Shown piece after piece: positions 45,641-57,366 of a DNA stretch of 64,000 bases (its first letter is position 1; every line of letters begins with the position of its first letter). The stretch lies in contig JAHBBC010000011.1 in NCBI GenBank assembly GCA_019915015.1, forward strand, positions 1,364,001-1,428,000. Direction: 5' to 3'. Under the pieces are notes generated by a model that worked only from the letters and a program-made list of their open reading frames with translations, searched no databases and was not told the DNA's origin. Source of the stretch: Auriscalpium vulgare. Taxonomy: Eukaryota > Basidiomycota > Agaricomycetes > Russulales > Auriscalpiaceae. The position numbers and the translations under genes are program-made.

Positions 45641-46412
45641 CATGCGTGTCTGGTACGCTATACACATGCATACTTTACAGTAACAGATTGCGTGCGATCG
45701 ATTTGGCGGGTGTTTGGATGCTGTACATGTTCGGTGGGAGGCGTAATGCCATGCTGATTGAGTCCCGTGCGTGAGCGTTGGCTTGGCCTTCCCTTGGACT
45801 GCGCGATTTCTGTGCGATAGGCTACGCGTCTCCCTGAGGCAGACCACTAAAGTCTCGTGAGCCTGAGGATCTGAAACCGCAGGAGCGTCACGGTCTTGCC
45901 AAGGGTCATCGTCTGGTTTCAGCCCGATCCTTACCGTCTATCTCAATGCAGGACGCTATCCCCGTATACCTGCAGCGCTGTACACTCTGCAGACGACAGG
46001 GGGAAGAGAGTCCATCATGCGTGTCTGGTACAGACGTCCATTTGCATACTCATATTACAGATTGCACTGGGCGATCGATGTGGCGAGGTGTTTGGATGCT
46101 GTTCGGTTGGAGGCGCAATGCCATGCTGATTGAGTGAGCTTTGGCTTGGACTTCCCTTGGACTGCGCCCGCGGCTGCGATTTCTGCGCGATAGGCTACGC
46201 GTCTCCCTGAGGCAGACTACTAAAGTCTCGTGAGTATCTGAAACCGCAGGAACGTCTTGCCAAGGGTCATCGTCGGTGCCCATCCGGTTTCAGCCCGATC
46301 CTTACCGTCTATTTCAATGCAGGACGCTATCCCCGTATATTGCCAGCAGCGTTTTACACGCTTGTACACCGCCCATAGAGTCTGCAGACGAGAGGGGGGA
46401 GCGATAGAGGGT
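45641..46412. repeat. Imperfect tandem duplication, unit about 375-395 bases
   Basis: Copy 1 at 45641-46015 and copy 2 at 46016 to about 46412. Shared blocks in the same order include CATGCGTGTCTGGTAC, GGTGTTTGGATGCTGT, AATGCCATGCTGATTGAGT, GATAGGCTACGCGTCTCCCT, TTGCCAAGGGTCATCGTC and AATGCAGGACGCTATCCCCG. Small insertions differ between copies. No coding frame is kept. Confidence 0.85.
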
Positions 46413-47256
46413 CCTCGGTCCGAGTCCGCCCGCGGCATCAGTGTTGATAATTGATTGGCCAGGGCCGGGCTGCTACTCGCTGGTTACAATTCGGTAATGC
46501 GAAAGAAGACCGCAATCATAAGCTGAGGGGCTGTTGCAGTGAGCTGCGAGCATGATAAATTCTGGCTGTCATTTCCAATCGCCTGCTTCGCAGCACGGCA
46601 ATAGTCACCGTTTGTCATGCGTGAACTTGATATTGTGGCAAGGAGAAGAGCAGTCGCATGAGGGTAGTTACAAACCAGCAAGATCGTTGCGGTTTGGAGC
46701 GTTAAACGCTTCTGTTTATTCCATAAAAATAGGCATCGGGTTCCTATGTGGGGATAACTGCGGACGATCGCGGCGAGGACGCTTTGCCACCAGCGTCACG
46801 TGCAGCTCTAGCCTCTTGTCGTAAAATCGCGGTAATACATCACAAGCGTAACCGCCTTCGCAGAATTGACCTCGTTTTTATTTGCCCCAACGCGGACTTG
46901 CACCCAAGACGCGTCCTTACATCTACGCAACGAGTACTTAAAAGCGATGGGTCGGCCACCGGTGACTAAACAGAAACAGGGCGGCACGTGAGACAGTGAC
47001 ATATCCGCGCGTCGCGAACGCACGGATCACCAAGATTGCTGCAATAAAACGCGATTCAATCGAACCTGTCGCAAGTCTGGCTTCTCTCTCCCGTCTCCCT
47101 CGTCTGTTCTCCCAGAACGCAATCCTGTCCGCACAAATACAAATCCCAGCCCGCAGACTCAACCAGGTGCGTGTGCAGCTGCCAGCGGCGCGTCCGAGAT
47201 CCCCCCTGACTTTTTACCAGATCTACAGAGCTTTCTCCTCTGCCACTACAGCCAAG
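46413..47256. other. Intergenic, 5' flank of glutathione reductase with a possible presequence frame
   Basis: An open frame from 46996 runs without stop into the reductase ATG at 47257. Its end (RSPLTFYQIYRAFSSATTAK) looks like a mitochondrial presequence. The rest of the interval shows no gene. Confidence 0.4.
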
Positions 47257-49186
47257 ATGCCGCCGATTGACCACCCCACACCGAACGAGAAGTACGACAT
47301 TGTGTATGTTGGAGGGGGGAGTGGAGGCTCTGCGGGATCCGTGCGTTCCTGTGCTTACCGTGTCGCACGGCGGTCCTAATGTTGTCATCCTCACAGCGCC
47401 GCGCCGCGCTCTATGGCGCGAAAGTCGCGATCATCGAAGAGTCCGGCAAGCTTGGAGGGACTTGCGTGAATGTGGGGTGTGTACCCAAGAAGGTGCGTTG
47501 CCTCGACTTCCGACTGCTCTCTGTTCTTTCCTATGCGTCGAGGGACGAGTTTGGCGAGGCACTATGTTTGCAAAGAGTTCGAAGAGGCTGCAGCTTTGAA
47601 GGAACAGGAGATGTGTTTGCACACAGCTCGAGAGAGCCGCAGAAACAGCATCGCAGCTATCTTTTCTGCCGCGCTTTCCCTCCTACTTCTTTACTCATCG
47701 AGATGGCTTTCCAGATTATGTGGCATGCTGCTGACATCGCCGACAAAATCCGCCACGCCGCCGAGGGCTACCACTTCGACCTGCCTGCCGGCGGCCCCAA
47801 GTTCACCTGGAAGACGTTCAAGCCGCAACGCGACGCCTACATCAAGTGGCTGAACGGCATCTACGACAAGAACATCAACAACGAGGGCGTCACGTACCAC
47901 GACGGGCACGCGAAGCTCACCTCCGCGTCGTCCATCCAGATCACGCGCGGCGACGGCACGGACTACACCATCAACGCGGACCACATCGTGCTCGCGACGG
48001 GCGGCCGGCCGACGATCCCCTCGGACGACAAGATCCCCGGCGCGTCGCTCGGGGTCGACTCGGACGGGTTCTTCGAGCTCGAGGACCAGCCGCGGCGCGT
48101 CGCGGTCGTCGGCGCGGGGTACATCGCGGTCGAGCTCGCGGGCGTGCTGCACACGCTCGGCTCGGAGACGCACATCGTGATCCGGCAGGACAACGTGCTG
48201 CGCACGTTCGACCCCGCGCTGCAGGAGGTGCTCTGACGCCGTGGATGGAGAAGACGGGCATCAACGTGCACCGCCACAGCAATGTCGTGAAGGTCGAGGG
48301 GCGCCGCGGGCAGGGCTCACCGTGCACCTCGACTCGGGCAAGACGCTCGAGGTCGACAACGCTCATCTGGGCGATCGGGCGCCGCGCCAACACGGACAAC
48401 CTCGGGCTCGAGGACGTCGGGGTGGAGCTGGACAAGACGGGCAGCGTCGTCGTGGACGAGTACCAGGCGACGAACGTCAAGAACGTGTGGTCGATCGGCG
48501 ACGTGCAGGGCAAGGCGCTGCTCACGCCGGTCGCGATTGCTGCCGGCCGCCGCCTGTCCAACAGGCTCTTTGGCCCCGAGAAGTTCAAGGATGACAAGCT
48601 CAGCTACGAGAACATCCCCACCGTCGTGTTCTCGTGCGTATCCCCGCGCGTTCGCTCTGTTTTTTGGTCCGCTGACGCTTGCTGCAGGCATCCGCCCTCG
48701 GCACGGTCGGACTAAACGGAGCCGCAGGCCGCCGCAAGTACGGCGACGACGCTGTGAAGATCTGTGCGTGACGCCACCTGCACGTCTCGTGTGCCATGTT
48801 TCCTCGACTGACTGTGACGCAGACAAGTCTAACTTCCGCGCGCTGTACTTCTCCATGGTGCCCGCGGAGCACAAGGAGCCGACGATGTTCAGGCTCATCG
48901 TCGTGGCCCCGAGGAGCGCGTCGTCGGCGTGCACCACGATCGGGCAGGGCTCTGACGAGCTCCTGCAGGGCTTCGCGGTCGCGGTCAAGATGGGCGGTGC
49001 GTGGTTCACACTATGTCCAAAGCTCTTGGCTGATACAGTGCTTCTGTTTCTGTAGCAACGAAACAGGACTTTGACGATACGGTGGCGATCCACCCCACGT
49101 CGGCCGAAGGTGCGTGCCCTGGCTTTTGTGTCGTGTCGTGTGCGGATTCGCTGACGGCCTTTGCAGAATTGGTCACGCTGCGATAG
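47257..49186 (+). CDS. Glutathione reductase, several small frame disruptions
   Basis: FAD/NADPH disulfide reductase that keeps glutathione reduced. Exons 47257-47340 and 47397-47492 give EKYDIVYVGGGSGGSAGS and the redox motif GGTCVNVGCVPKK; the next exon starts at 47715 (IMWHAADIADKIRHAAEGY). The NADPH-binding VAVVGAGYIAVELAGVLH, WAIGRRANTDNLGLEDVG, WSIGDVQGKALLTPVAIAAGR and, near the end, the catalytic IHPTSAEELVTLR are all present. The frame breaks repeatedly: after DPALQEVL (48234), near 48310, 48355, 48690, 48715, 48745, 48915 and 48945, each fixed by one or two bases. Active-site residues and conserved blocks are intact, so assembly error is as likely as pseudogenisation. An in-frame upstream extension may encode a mitochondrial form. 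The minus-strand lipase follows tail to tail. Confidence 0.85.
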
Positions 49187-49450
49187 GCGTCTGTCGTGTT
49201 TTTTCCGTGCCGTGGTGGGGGTGGAGTGAGGTGAGAAGGCGAGGAAAGATGTGCATGTATGATATGGTATGGCCACAATATGCATGGGGAGTTTGCATCG
49301 CCGGGGCCTGTTGGATGCTCTGTCGGCGTCCGAGCATACGTGGACTGCGCGTGCGCTCTGAGTCGATGTGACGATGTGCACCTCGACAGTCCATTCTTAC
49401 AACTGCGCCATTCGCGTCATAGAAGAGGGCAGCGGTATCTTTGCATACTA

Positions 49451-50675
49451 CTAGTTGCATGCCAAAGTACCCATGAAAATACCCTCGTATGGACCGAGAT
49501 GGTCAATGATGCTCCCCTCCAGGATGTTCGGTGTGCTCTTCACTGTGCATTGACCATCCGTCGCATCATCGTCGCCTGGTAAGCACCATAGGCCGTCAAT
49601 ACAATGATCCAATCAGCAACAGCAGACCACGAACCGGGACACGAGACCGCATTGCCGGGAGAAAGAATGTGCACCTCTCCTGACGGGTGCTCAAAGCCCA
49701 GGAACCGCCCGGGAACGATGGGGACGAGGTCGTGCTGGTTGTTGACGCGCGTGAAGTCCGGGACCTGCGCGTCGACGAACTGTGCCCACGCTGCGTTGCC
49801 CACGCGCGGCGTCCCGTACGTGACCGCCTTGATCGCCGTGCCCGAGGGCAGGTTGAGCTTCATAAACACCGCCTCCATCTCAGAGAGCGCGCCGCCGAGG
49901 GAGTGGCCGGCCTGTGCGTAAGCGAGATAGATATTAGATATGGCGGCTGGGGGAGTTGGGTATATGCGCACCAGTGTGACGCTGGCACCTGCGTGTTGGC
50001 TTAGCTGGTTCTTGACTTCGCCGAGGATCTGCGTTGCGGTCTTGGCGTGCTCGTCGGCGAAGCCGTCGTGTACCTCGATTCCGTCGGGTACGCCGGGGAA
50101 CAAAGTCGGGTCGAGCGCTTTCTTCCCCACCAACACGTCCGTTAAATCGGATTTCCTGTGACACGAATTATTGGACAGGGCAGAAGAATGAGAGAGATCT
50201 CACGTACAACTTCACCGGATCGGTTCCCTCATGTGCGACGACGACTGAATTCGAATCGGGATGAAACCCGACGAAAACTAGGAGAGCGACGATGAGCCCT
50301 CCTCTAGGCCGAACACAGGCCCCGAACTCACATTGTTGAATGGCATTCCCATCCCCGCCAGTTAATGTCGGCTGAAAGCCTGGCAGAGCATCACAAGCCT
50401 CTAGTAACAGCGGTCTATCGTCAGCCTCTTCGACCACAAAACTGCGCGGCCCAAACACACGCACGACCACATTGCCACGATTGAATCTTGCTGATAGGGC
50501 AATATGCCGCACGCGCGAACTGTGTGAACGGAGCGAACGCAGCCAGCTGCGACGCGGAAAGCGTGGACACGGTGTTGTCGCGCCGAGACGCAGGCGTGCG
50601 CGCGGTGGGCGCGGCGAAGGCGACGGTGCTGAAGGAAAGGGCGACCAGCGCGGAGGGAAGGAGAGACATCAACAT
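49451..50675 (-). CDS. Secreted class 3 (fungal) lipase, copy 2
   Basis: Minus-strand exons 50468-50675, 50332-50400, 50208-50277, 49972-50155, 49635-49911 and 49451-49575, 933 bases, 310 residues. Exons 2-6 match the lengths of the copy at 19661-20905 exactly (69, 70, 184, 277, 125 bases), with the same phases. Signal peptide SLLPSALVALSFSTVAFAA. Conserved VVVAHEGTDPVKL, nucleophile elbow AGHSLGGAL, VTYGTPRVGN, QHDLVPIVPGRFLGF and DHLGPYEGIFMGTLAC with the probable catalytic His. The protein is very similar to copy 1, differing mainly around residues 115-135. A minus-strand TATAAA lies about 95 bases upstream. Predicted extracellular triglyceride or ester hydrolase. Confidence 0.9.
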
Positions 50676-50769
50676 GACGAAGAAACGAAGGGCGGGACGG
50701 GGCGAAGAGGAGGGAGGGTGGCTCGCAGGAACGAATGCGAACGAGGAGCGAGGAGCACATCAATCGCAA

Positions 50770-50775
50770 TTTATA
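50770..50775 (-). promoter_or_regulatory. TATA box of lipase copy 2
   Basis: TATAAA on the minus strand, about 95 bases before the ATG at 50675. Confidence 0.45.
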
Positions 50776-52407
50776 TGCTGGTAAATTGCATGGCGACAAT
50801 GACAAGCTGCGCGTCTACGGACGACACGGCACGGTGCACTGTATGGACTGGGCAGGTCCCAGAAGATCGTCGTCAAATAATCATATGACGTGACCAAGGG
50901 CCAAAGGCTGCGCCGGATGATTTACCGCCGAGTTGATGAGCAGCAGCCGAATAATGCCTCGTGACACAGTGGAAGAGAGTGGAACGCAGTCCGGGCATGG
51001 GAAGTTGCTGAGATGCTGTGCATGGACCTGGGTTCTCAGCATGCAATCAGTAGGTTTGAGCGAAGACGAGGCGATCCCATCTCGTCACAATATAGAGCGT
51101 TGATCATTGATCAACTCAAAACGTGTAACAGTCTTCTCGCCACACCAGTCGGTTACAAAGCCGACATCGGACAAGACAAGGGGAACTCGGATTTGACGGA
51201 GAAGAACGAGAGGATTTGCAGGAGATGCCTTGAATGCCCAGGACACGCCTATCACGAGTCTTGACCGCGAGGAGGGAAAGACTGCTCAGCAAAACTGACG
51301 GTTTCAAGCTACGCGGTAGGAATGCGGGGCTGTATAACAAATGAATACTCAGTTCTGTTGCCGGCTTGGCGCTGTCGGTGGCTTGCCTGAGCTTCCGGTT
51401 GATCGGAACAGTGGAAGGGCTGTGGAAGGGGCGAGCAGGGTAACGCATGAAGCACTTCCGACAGCGGAAAAAAGCACCGTATATTGGCCTGGAAAGTTGA
51501 GAGCTCGCCGCATGTCCGTTTCGGCCAGAAGGCCGAGAAAGTAACTCAAGTGAGCTGCCATGGCTTGAGTCGAAGCTGCGGTATGTCTTCGGACATCATC
51601 CACGACCAAAGAGCTGAGCCGATCCGTCAGGACCTGTTCCTTCTGAGAACGGCAAGTCATAACAGAGTCGCATTGCAGAGTCAACGGGCCAAAGTTCAAC
51701 GAGCGATATCGCGCACAGCAGAGGGACATCGGGACAACATCAGGACACGCCACCTGAGACCCGACGGCTTGCAACCAGTCGGCAAGGACGCTGCAGTGTT
51801 GTCAGGTTTACTGAATGGTAACAGACGATGTCGGTCAACCATAGCAGAACGTAAAAGCGTTGAACTTGTTACGACTCGTTAGTGATGAACGAGACACACC
51901 TTCAAATAACGTGTTACGCTTCCAGGCCTACGTGCAACAAGTCGAATGTTGGGCTTTCCGCTACTGCCCCCCATGGGTTCTGTAATGATTGAGATGAGAT
52001 AGGAACAGCAGACAGGAACTGGTCCAAGCAAAGTCCAAGGGACTCGGAGCGACCTGGGAGCGACTCGAAGGTTGGCAGACAAGATGAAAGTCGAGGATGT
52101 CGACGAAGATGATTGACCAGATATATGCGTATGGATATGGCAAAAACATCAGGACCTCGAAATCGGAGGGAAAGGTAGAGCAGTGAGCAACTTGAACTTG
52201 GCAGCAACTGGGTTGCTCAGGCTGTACCGGAGTCACGTGCCTGTGCTAGAGCAAGGGAGCGCCGAGCTCGCTGCTCAGCGACGTCCACAACGGTAGCGAA
52301 TTATTTCACCCACAATCTCGACATATCTCTATCGAAAACGAGGGCAGCGACACGACAGCTGTGCTGGCGCGCGCCGTGATCACGCATCTAGCTCTCGGCT
52401 GTGAACT
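50776..52407. other. Intergenic between lipase copy 2 and APC2
   Basis: No gene I can support. A 141-codon minus-strand open frame at 51349-51774 has no recognisable domain or splice partners. This is a divergent promoter region for the two flanking genes. Confidence 0.45.
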
Positions 52408-55400
52408 ATGGCGTCCGACGCGTTGCGGAACCAGGTGGCTACCAAATGGCAAGAGTCGTTCAATCGCCTCAACCGCGGCTCTCCCGGAATATCTGGGTTG
52501 ATGCTGTTTAGCGAGGTAGCGTGTTTGACGCGTCATAGGCGGATTGCTGACTTGTGGGTACGTTGAGCAGGCGTGGACTGTCGCATCAGCATTTTTGTAT
52601 CCGAGGGACTTGGGCGAGCCTCCGAAAGACTTCAGTGAGTGAAACAACTTTCAGTGGCATATCTGAGTGAACTGATTGTGGGAAAGATAACCAGAAGATT
52701 CGAACCGCGTTCGATGTCTTGATGCAGTGCCGGATGCTACCTATGCTCTTGGAGAGCTTCGTCGGTGCGCAGCGTCGGCCGTTTACCTATCTTAGAATGC
52801 TCATGGTGATTCTTAAGAGGACATGCGAAAGCGCCAGCACTTGATAACAAGAGACGTCGAAGAATACATGGCCCAGTACGAGGTCAGTAAATCCCTGGAC
52901 CGTGCCGTCGCACACAGATGTCCGGTCTTCTCATCTCTTTGCGCTCTTCGGTCGCGTCTCTCAGGCTACCAACTCACCCTCGACTATCGCATCTCTTATC
53001 CTCCGCCTCGCAGACTGGTATGCCACCTGGGCACCCGGTGGCGAGTGAGTTTCATTTCGCCTCCAGATTTCGCCTGCCCCCATTATAACGTCCTCACCTA
53101 GCCCATCTAGGCTGGGCCACACCATCTCCGCTGCGTTTGTCACGGCCTTCCAGACGCATATTTTCTCCGTGCTCCCACCCGCTTTTGCTGGCGGCTTCAA
53201 GCGCCTGATCGCGTCTACGCTCGAACTGTCGACCGAGGCGCAGGACTCGCGCCTGTGGACCGCCTTTGAGGTACTCGGGCTCGCAGATCGATACGAGGCA
53301 CTGATTGCGAGCGTATGCTATGAGCATATTGAGGAGCATGTGCTGGCGACTTGTAAGGGGAAATGGGACGAGCCTATGCTGCCGACGCTGCGGGAGTGGA
53401 TGGCGGACAACGTACTCCCGTGGATGCTCTTGCCATACGCGCGGGGCGCGAAAACAAGTGAGTGTTCCGTGTCTCTTCCTTCCGCTATGCTAACTGATAT
53501 TCCGAAGCCGAAGAGGCAAAAACCATGCTTCAAGGTGTTGGATCGCGGTTTGACTTCCATGTATGCAAGACGCTATGCGACCTGCGGTATGTGGCTCACT
53601 ACGGCTGGCGATAGTTCCGTTGCGAATGAAAGCCTATAGTACGCAAGAGGTATTCGATATCGTCATCGACTACCCAGACTCGACGCCTGCGCTACAAGAC
53701 CTCAAGGTTAGTCGCTTCATCTTCCTTTCAACTATTGCTTGATGCTATGGTCCAGGAATGTCTTCAACGAGTCGACCAGCGCGCACAGCTAGTGCAAGCG
53801 ATCCGGAAAGCGTAGGTTGTGTCTTTTCATTCATCGTATGACTGAAACCAACCTTATGCAGAAACAAACGCCGCCTTCTTCATCCTGGCGCTGACACGAA
53901 GGATATCCTGACACAATATGTGTCCATCATTCGATGTTTGCGCATTATTGACCCTCCCGGAGTCTTGCTCTTCAAAGTCGCGGATCCCATCCGCCGCTAC
54001 CTGCGGTAAGGTTCGACAGGGCCTTCGTTTGCGGGATCCGCTGACACGCATGTACAGCGAACGGCCAGACACCATCCGCTCCATCGTTGCAAGCCTTGTC
54101 GCTGACTCGGAGAGCGGCGACTCGCTCGTCGACGAGAACGAACCGATTCAGCCCTTGTCTGTTGCACAGATCGACGACTATATGGATCCGAACTGGGAGC
54201 CAGAGCCGATCGACGCTGGGCCGGGTGCGTGGTACTCTGTTGTAGCAGGCATGGTGCTTATCATCAAGTACAGAATTCCGAACAAACAAACCAAGCGACG
54301 TCATCAGCACGCTCGTCAGCATATACGACTCCAAGGACCTTTTCATCAAGGAGTTGCAGGTACTCCTCGCGCAGCGCCTGCTCGCTGTCACGGATGGCGA
54401 TTACGAGAAAGAGGTGCGTGCTGTACTGCCGCCCTCGGCTCGGTCTCTTGATGTACTAATCAATTTGATGCTGTAGCGGCGAAACATCGAGATCCTGAAG
54501 ATTCGCTTTGGCGAGGCGCCACTGCAAGTCTGCGAGGTCATGCTGCGGGACATGACTGACTCCCGACGGATTGACCAGCATGTAAAAACTCAGCAACCGG
54601 TATGCGATACTTTATGGCAGCCCATATTATCATCCGCGCTGACCTCACTCGCCCTATGGACCCCTCGACAGTCTATATTGCACCCAACGATCATATCGCG
54701 GCACTTCTGGCCCCAGCTGCAGTCTAGCAAAATTGTCATGCCTGGCCAGCTCAGATCGTGGGTGTGCTTCGGATGCGGGCTTGAGCAAATATTGACGCTG
54801 CTTCCCAGAATACAAGAGTCTTATTCGAAAGAGTACACGCTCTTCAAACCGGACAAGAAGCTCCGGTGGCTGTCTCATCTCGGCACCGTCAACTTGGACA
54901 TACAACTGCAAGACCGCACAATCACGGCCGACGTGCCCCCGCTTGAGGCGGCGTTCATCGAGCTCTTCTCTGAGAAAGGTCTGACCGTTTCGTCCCGTGT
55001 GCCAGGATGATCCCCGCTGACATTGCTGTCTGAAGACTCGTGGTCGGTCGAAGAGCTCATTTCAAGAGTGGGCGCCGTCGAGCGTGGTATCGCGGTCAAA
55101 GCGCTGCTGACGTGGGTGGACCTCGGCGTGCTGAAGGAGGAGGAAGGGCACCAGTTTCGCCTGCTCGAGACAGCGGACAGTTCCGGTGGTCTGCGGCCGT
55201 CCGGCTCCCGCACGATCATCGACGAGCAGCCAACGGTTGTCACGGTGCAGCAACAGCAGGCCGAGCAGATGCGGGTGTATTGGAAGGTGCGTGCAAGCGC
55301 AGTCTACGTGTGATCACCGCTAATGAATCGTCGCAGTTCATCGAGGGCATGCTCACAAATCTGGGCTCGCTGCCGTTGGACCGGATACAGACGATGTTGA

Positions 55401-55516
55401 AGTTTGCACAGGGCTACGATCGGACGGTGGATCAGCTTGCGGGGTTCATGGAGGCGGCTCGGCGAGAGGGTCTCGTCACGGTACGAGAGGGCTTATGGAG
55501 ACTCAATCGAGGATGA
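52408..55516 (+). CDS. APC2: Anaphase-promoting complex subunit 2 (cullin-like)
   Basis: Seventeen short exons fit in phase (first 52408-52515, last 55337-55516), 2,214 bases, 737 residues. The N-terminal part is helical cullin-repeat-like (LDVLMQ-type FDVLMQCRMLPMLLESF, SRLWTAFEVLGLADRYEALIASVCYEHIEEH). Mid-protein has the family phrases FDFHVCKTLCDLR, DIVIDYPDSTPALQDL, KRRLLHPGADTKDILTQYV and RIIDPPGVLLFKVADPIRRYLRERPDTI. The cullin-homology part has STLVSIYDSKDLFIKELQVLL, EILKIRFGEAPLQVCEVMLRDM, HPTIISRHFWP and KKLRWLSHLGTV. The C-terminus is the APC2 winged helix (VYWKFIEGMLTNLGSLPLDRIQTML). APC2 scaffolds the APC/C ubiquitin ligase and binds the RING subunit APC11. In animals and yeast it is about 820-850 residues, so this copy is slightly short. 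Exon 4 (52818-52882) was chosen because only that splice restores the family alignment. Confidence 0.9.
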
Positions 55517-55889
55517 TGTGACTTCGTCAAACATGCTGTATTTCATAGGCTTTGTTGTACGCCTTCACTGTCAGCCTCGGGCTGCTGTATTCTACCACAT
55601 GTCATGGATTTATCAGGTTGATGGTTGGACCGCGACAATGACCAAAAAAGAATCAGCCATTGGGCGATGAGGCAACTCATCAGAGGGGCCTTGTGACCAG
55701 GGTTTAGATTACAAAACCCGGATTCCGGGAGAATTGAATATCTGATGTATATGCAGTGTCGTGGGCAGAAAAACAGTTGGCGGGTCGACGTCTGGCGGGT
55801 GGACGTCTGGCAGTACTATAGCGCAGAACTCGCGGATCACCTTTCCTAGTGTTGCGGCTTGATCAATCAGGGCTTGACGGCAAACTTCC
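55517..55889. other. Intergenic with a small direct repeat
   Basis: Contains GGCGGGTCGACGTCT followed by GGCGGGTGGACGTCT at about 55778-55810. No gene seen. Confidence 0.5.
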
Positions 55890-57044
55890 CTACAAGATTG
55901 CGTCAGTTACTCGTTCCTCAATGGTCTGGCGTTCTGCCATACCTTTTTGCTTTTTGTTAGCGACAACCGGGTCCGAGTCATCGTGCACTCGAACCCAGCT
56001 GTCGTCGTTCAAGGTGACGCCAATTACTGAAGGAAGGTAGTTCCATACTTGCTGGCGTCCCCATTTGTGTCTCGCCCTCCAAAATGCGATACAAGCTTCA
56101 CAAGCCTCACCGCCGGTTTCCATGATCATGTGCTTGGCCATGTCTTCGAGAGCTTCGGGGAAGCTGAACCACTCCCTGCCAATTCCATTCAACAGCATGC
56201 GTTCGATGGCAGCGGTGCATACCTCTTGGGAGGTGCATGCAGCCGACGACTGTCGGTCCAGGAAGCAGAAGACGGTTCTGGCGTGATCCACTAGGGTCGA
56301 CCTGCCGACAAAATACTGCTTCCAAATCTCGGGAGAAGTAAAGGAGATACCCCTTCCGTAGTCTTCTGCAGTCTGCTTTGTGCTCTGTAGGAAGTTCTCT
56401 AACTTCGGGACTTCAGACACGCATTCGTAAATGCACAAGGAAGCACTTCAGGGATGTTATGTGATATAGCCAGGTGCACGATGAGGTAGGAGGTGTTGTA
56501 TGGTGATCCTAGCTCCGCGAAGAGCTTTGGCCGATCGGCATCATAGTCTCCAAGGCTTGACGGGTACCGATACTTGAAAGTGTCGATGACTTTCATCCTG
56601 AGATCTCCAAACCGATACTTGGTTCCGAGGCAGAGCCATGCGGAGAGCATTTCGAAGGTGAGGATGTCTTTTGTAGGCCTGGAGTGTTCTGTCAGAAAAT
56701 GATGAAAATGAGTATAAGCACAAACATACCATGTGGGATAGACTGTGCGAAGCATATACTCGACGTCGCCCGGGTGATCATCCAACCACAGCACAGGCAA
56801 GCCGTCCAGCTCTTCAAACACGGGCTCCAAGATTCTGCCTTCAAGACCGGCGATTGACTGGACAAGAGTCCTCTATGGACACGGAATAGTGTCGACTCCG
56901 CAGAGATAACTATGTTGCCGTCGACGTACCACAGCGTCTCGTGGCAGCGACGGAGCTGCTTGGGGAATCGTACCTCGCCGTCTGCCTGCGTTGCCTCTTG
57001 GGCGCTCGTTGATCAGCTTCCAATGTCGCTTCGCGTTCGTCCAT
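55890..57044 (-). pseudogene. BTB/POZ-domain gene with disrupted frame
   Basis: Minus strand. The order of segments is that of the expanded basidiomycete BTB family: HETLWYVDGNIVISAESTLFRVHRGLLSSQSPVL, then DGLPVLWLDDHPGDVEYMLRTVYP, an intron, DILTFEMLSAWLCLGTKYRFGDLRMKVIDTF, HNIPEVLPCAF, and a C-terminal part with FLDRQSSAACTSQEVC and CEACIAFWRARHKWGRQQVWNYLPSVIGV. The BTB start lies in one frame, the piece from EPVFEELDG in another (shift near 56840) and the part from KLENFLQ in a third (shift near 56415). The only plausible ATG (57044) leads into a fourth arrangement. Three breaks in one gene suggest a pseudogene, although assembly errors occur elsewhere in the window. The intact form would be a homodimerising adaptor of unknown partners. 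Confidence 0.6.
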
Positions 57045-57366
57045 TTCACGTGGATAGCTATACTAGAAGACACCCAATAGGAGACATCATATCGAGGTTG
57101 AGTCACTCGAACCGCGCAGTGCAGAAACTCGAACTGACCTCGCACGCAGAAGAGCTCGACGGTCCGCAACTAGTAAGACTTGTGACTAGAACACGGCGGC
57201 GTGTACCCTCGTTCGAAACAAAAGCCTGAGGCGAAACAGCGGCCGGGGCCCGGCCAACGAGTCGGTCACATGATTTGCGATAATAAGTCGTTTCACGCCT
57301 GAGCGCGCCACGGAATACAAGTGAAGTGACTTTCGGCCTAGCATTATTGCTGATATACATAGATCC

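Noticed and set aside
42273..47256. Several 100-150 codon frames as genes
   Set aside because: They overlap on both strands, lack domains, and run through microsatellites and a tandem duplication.
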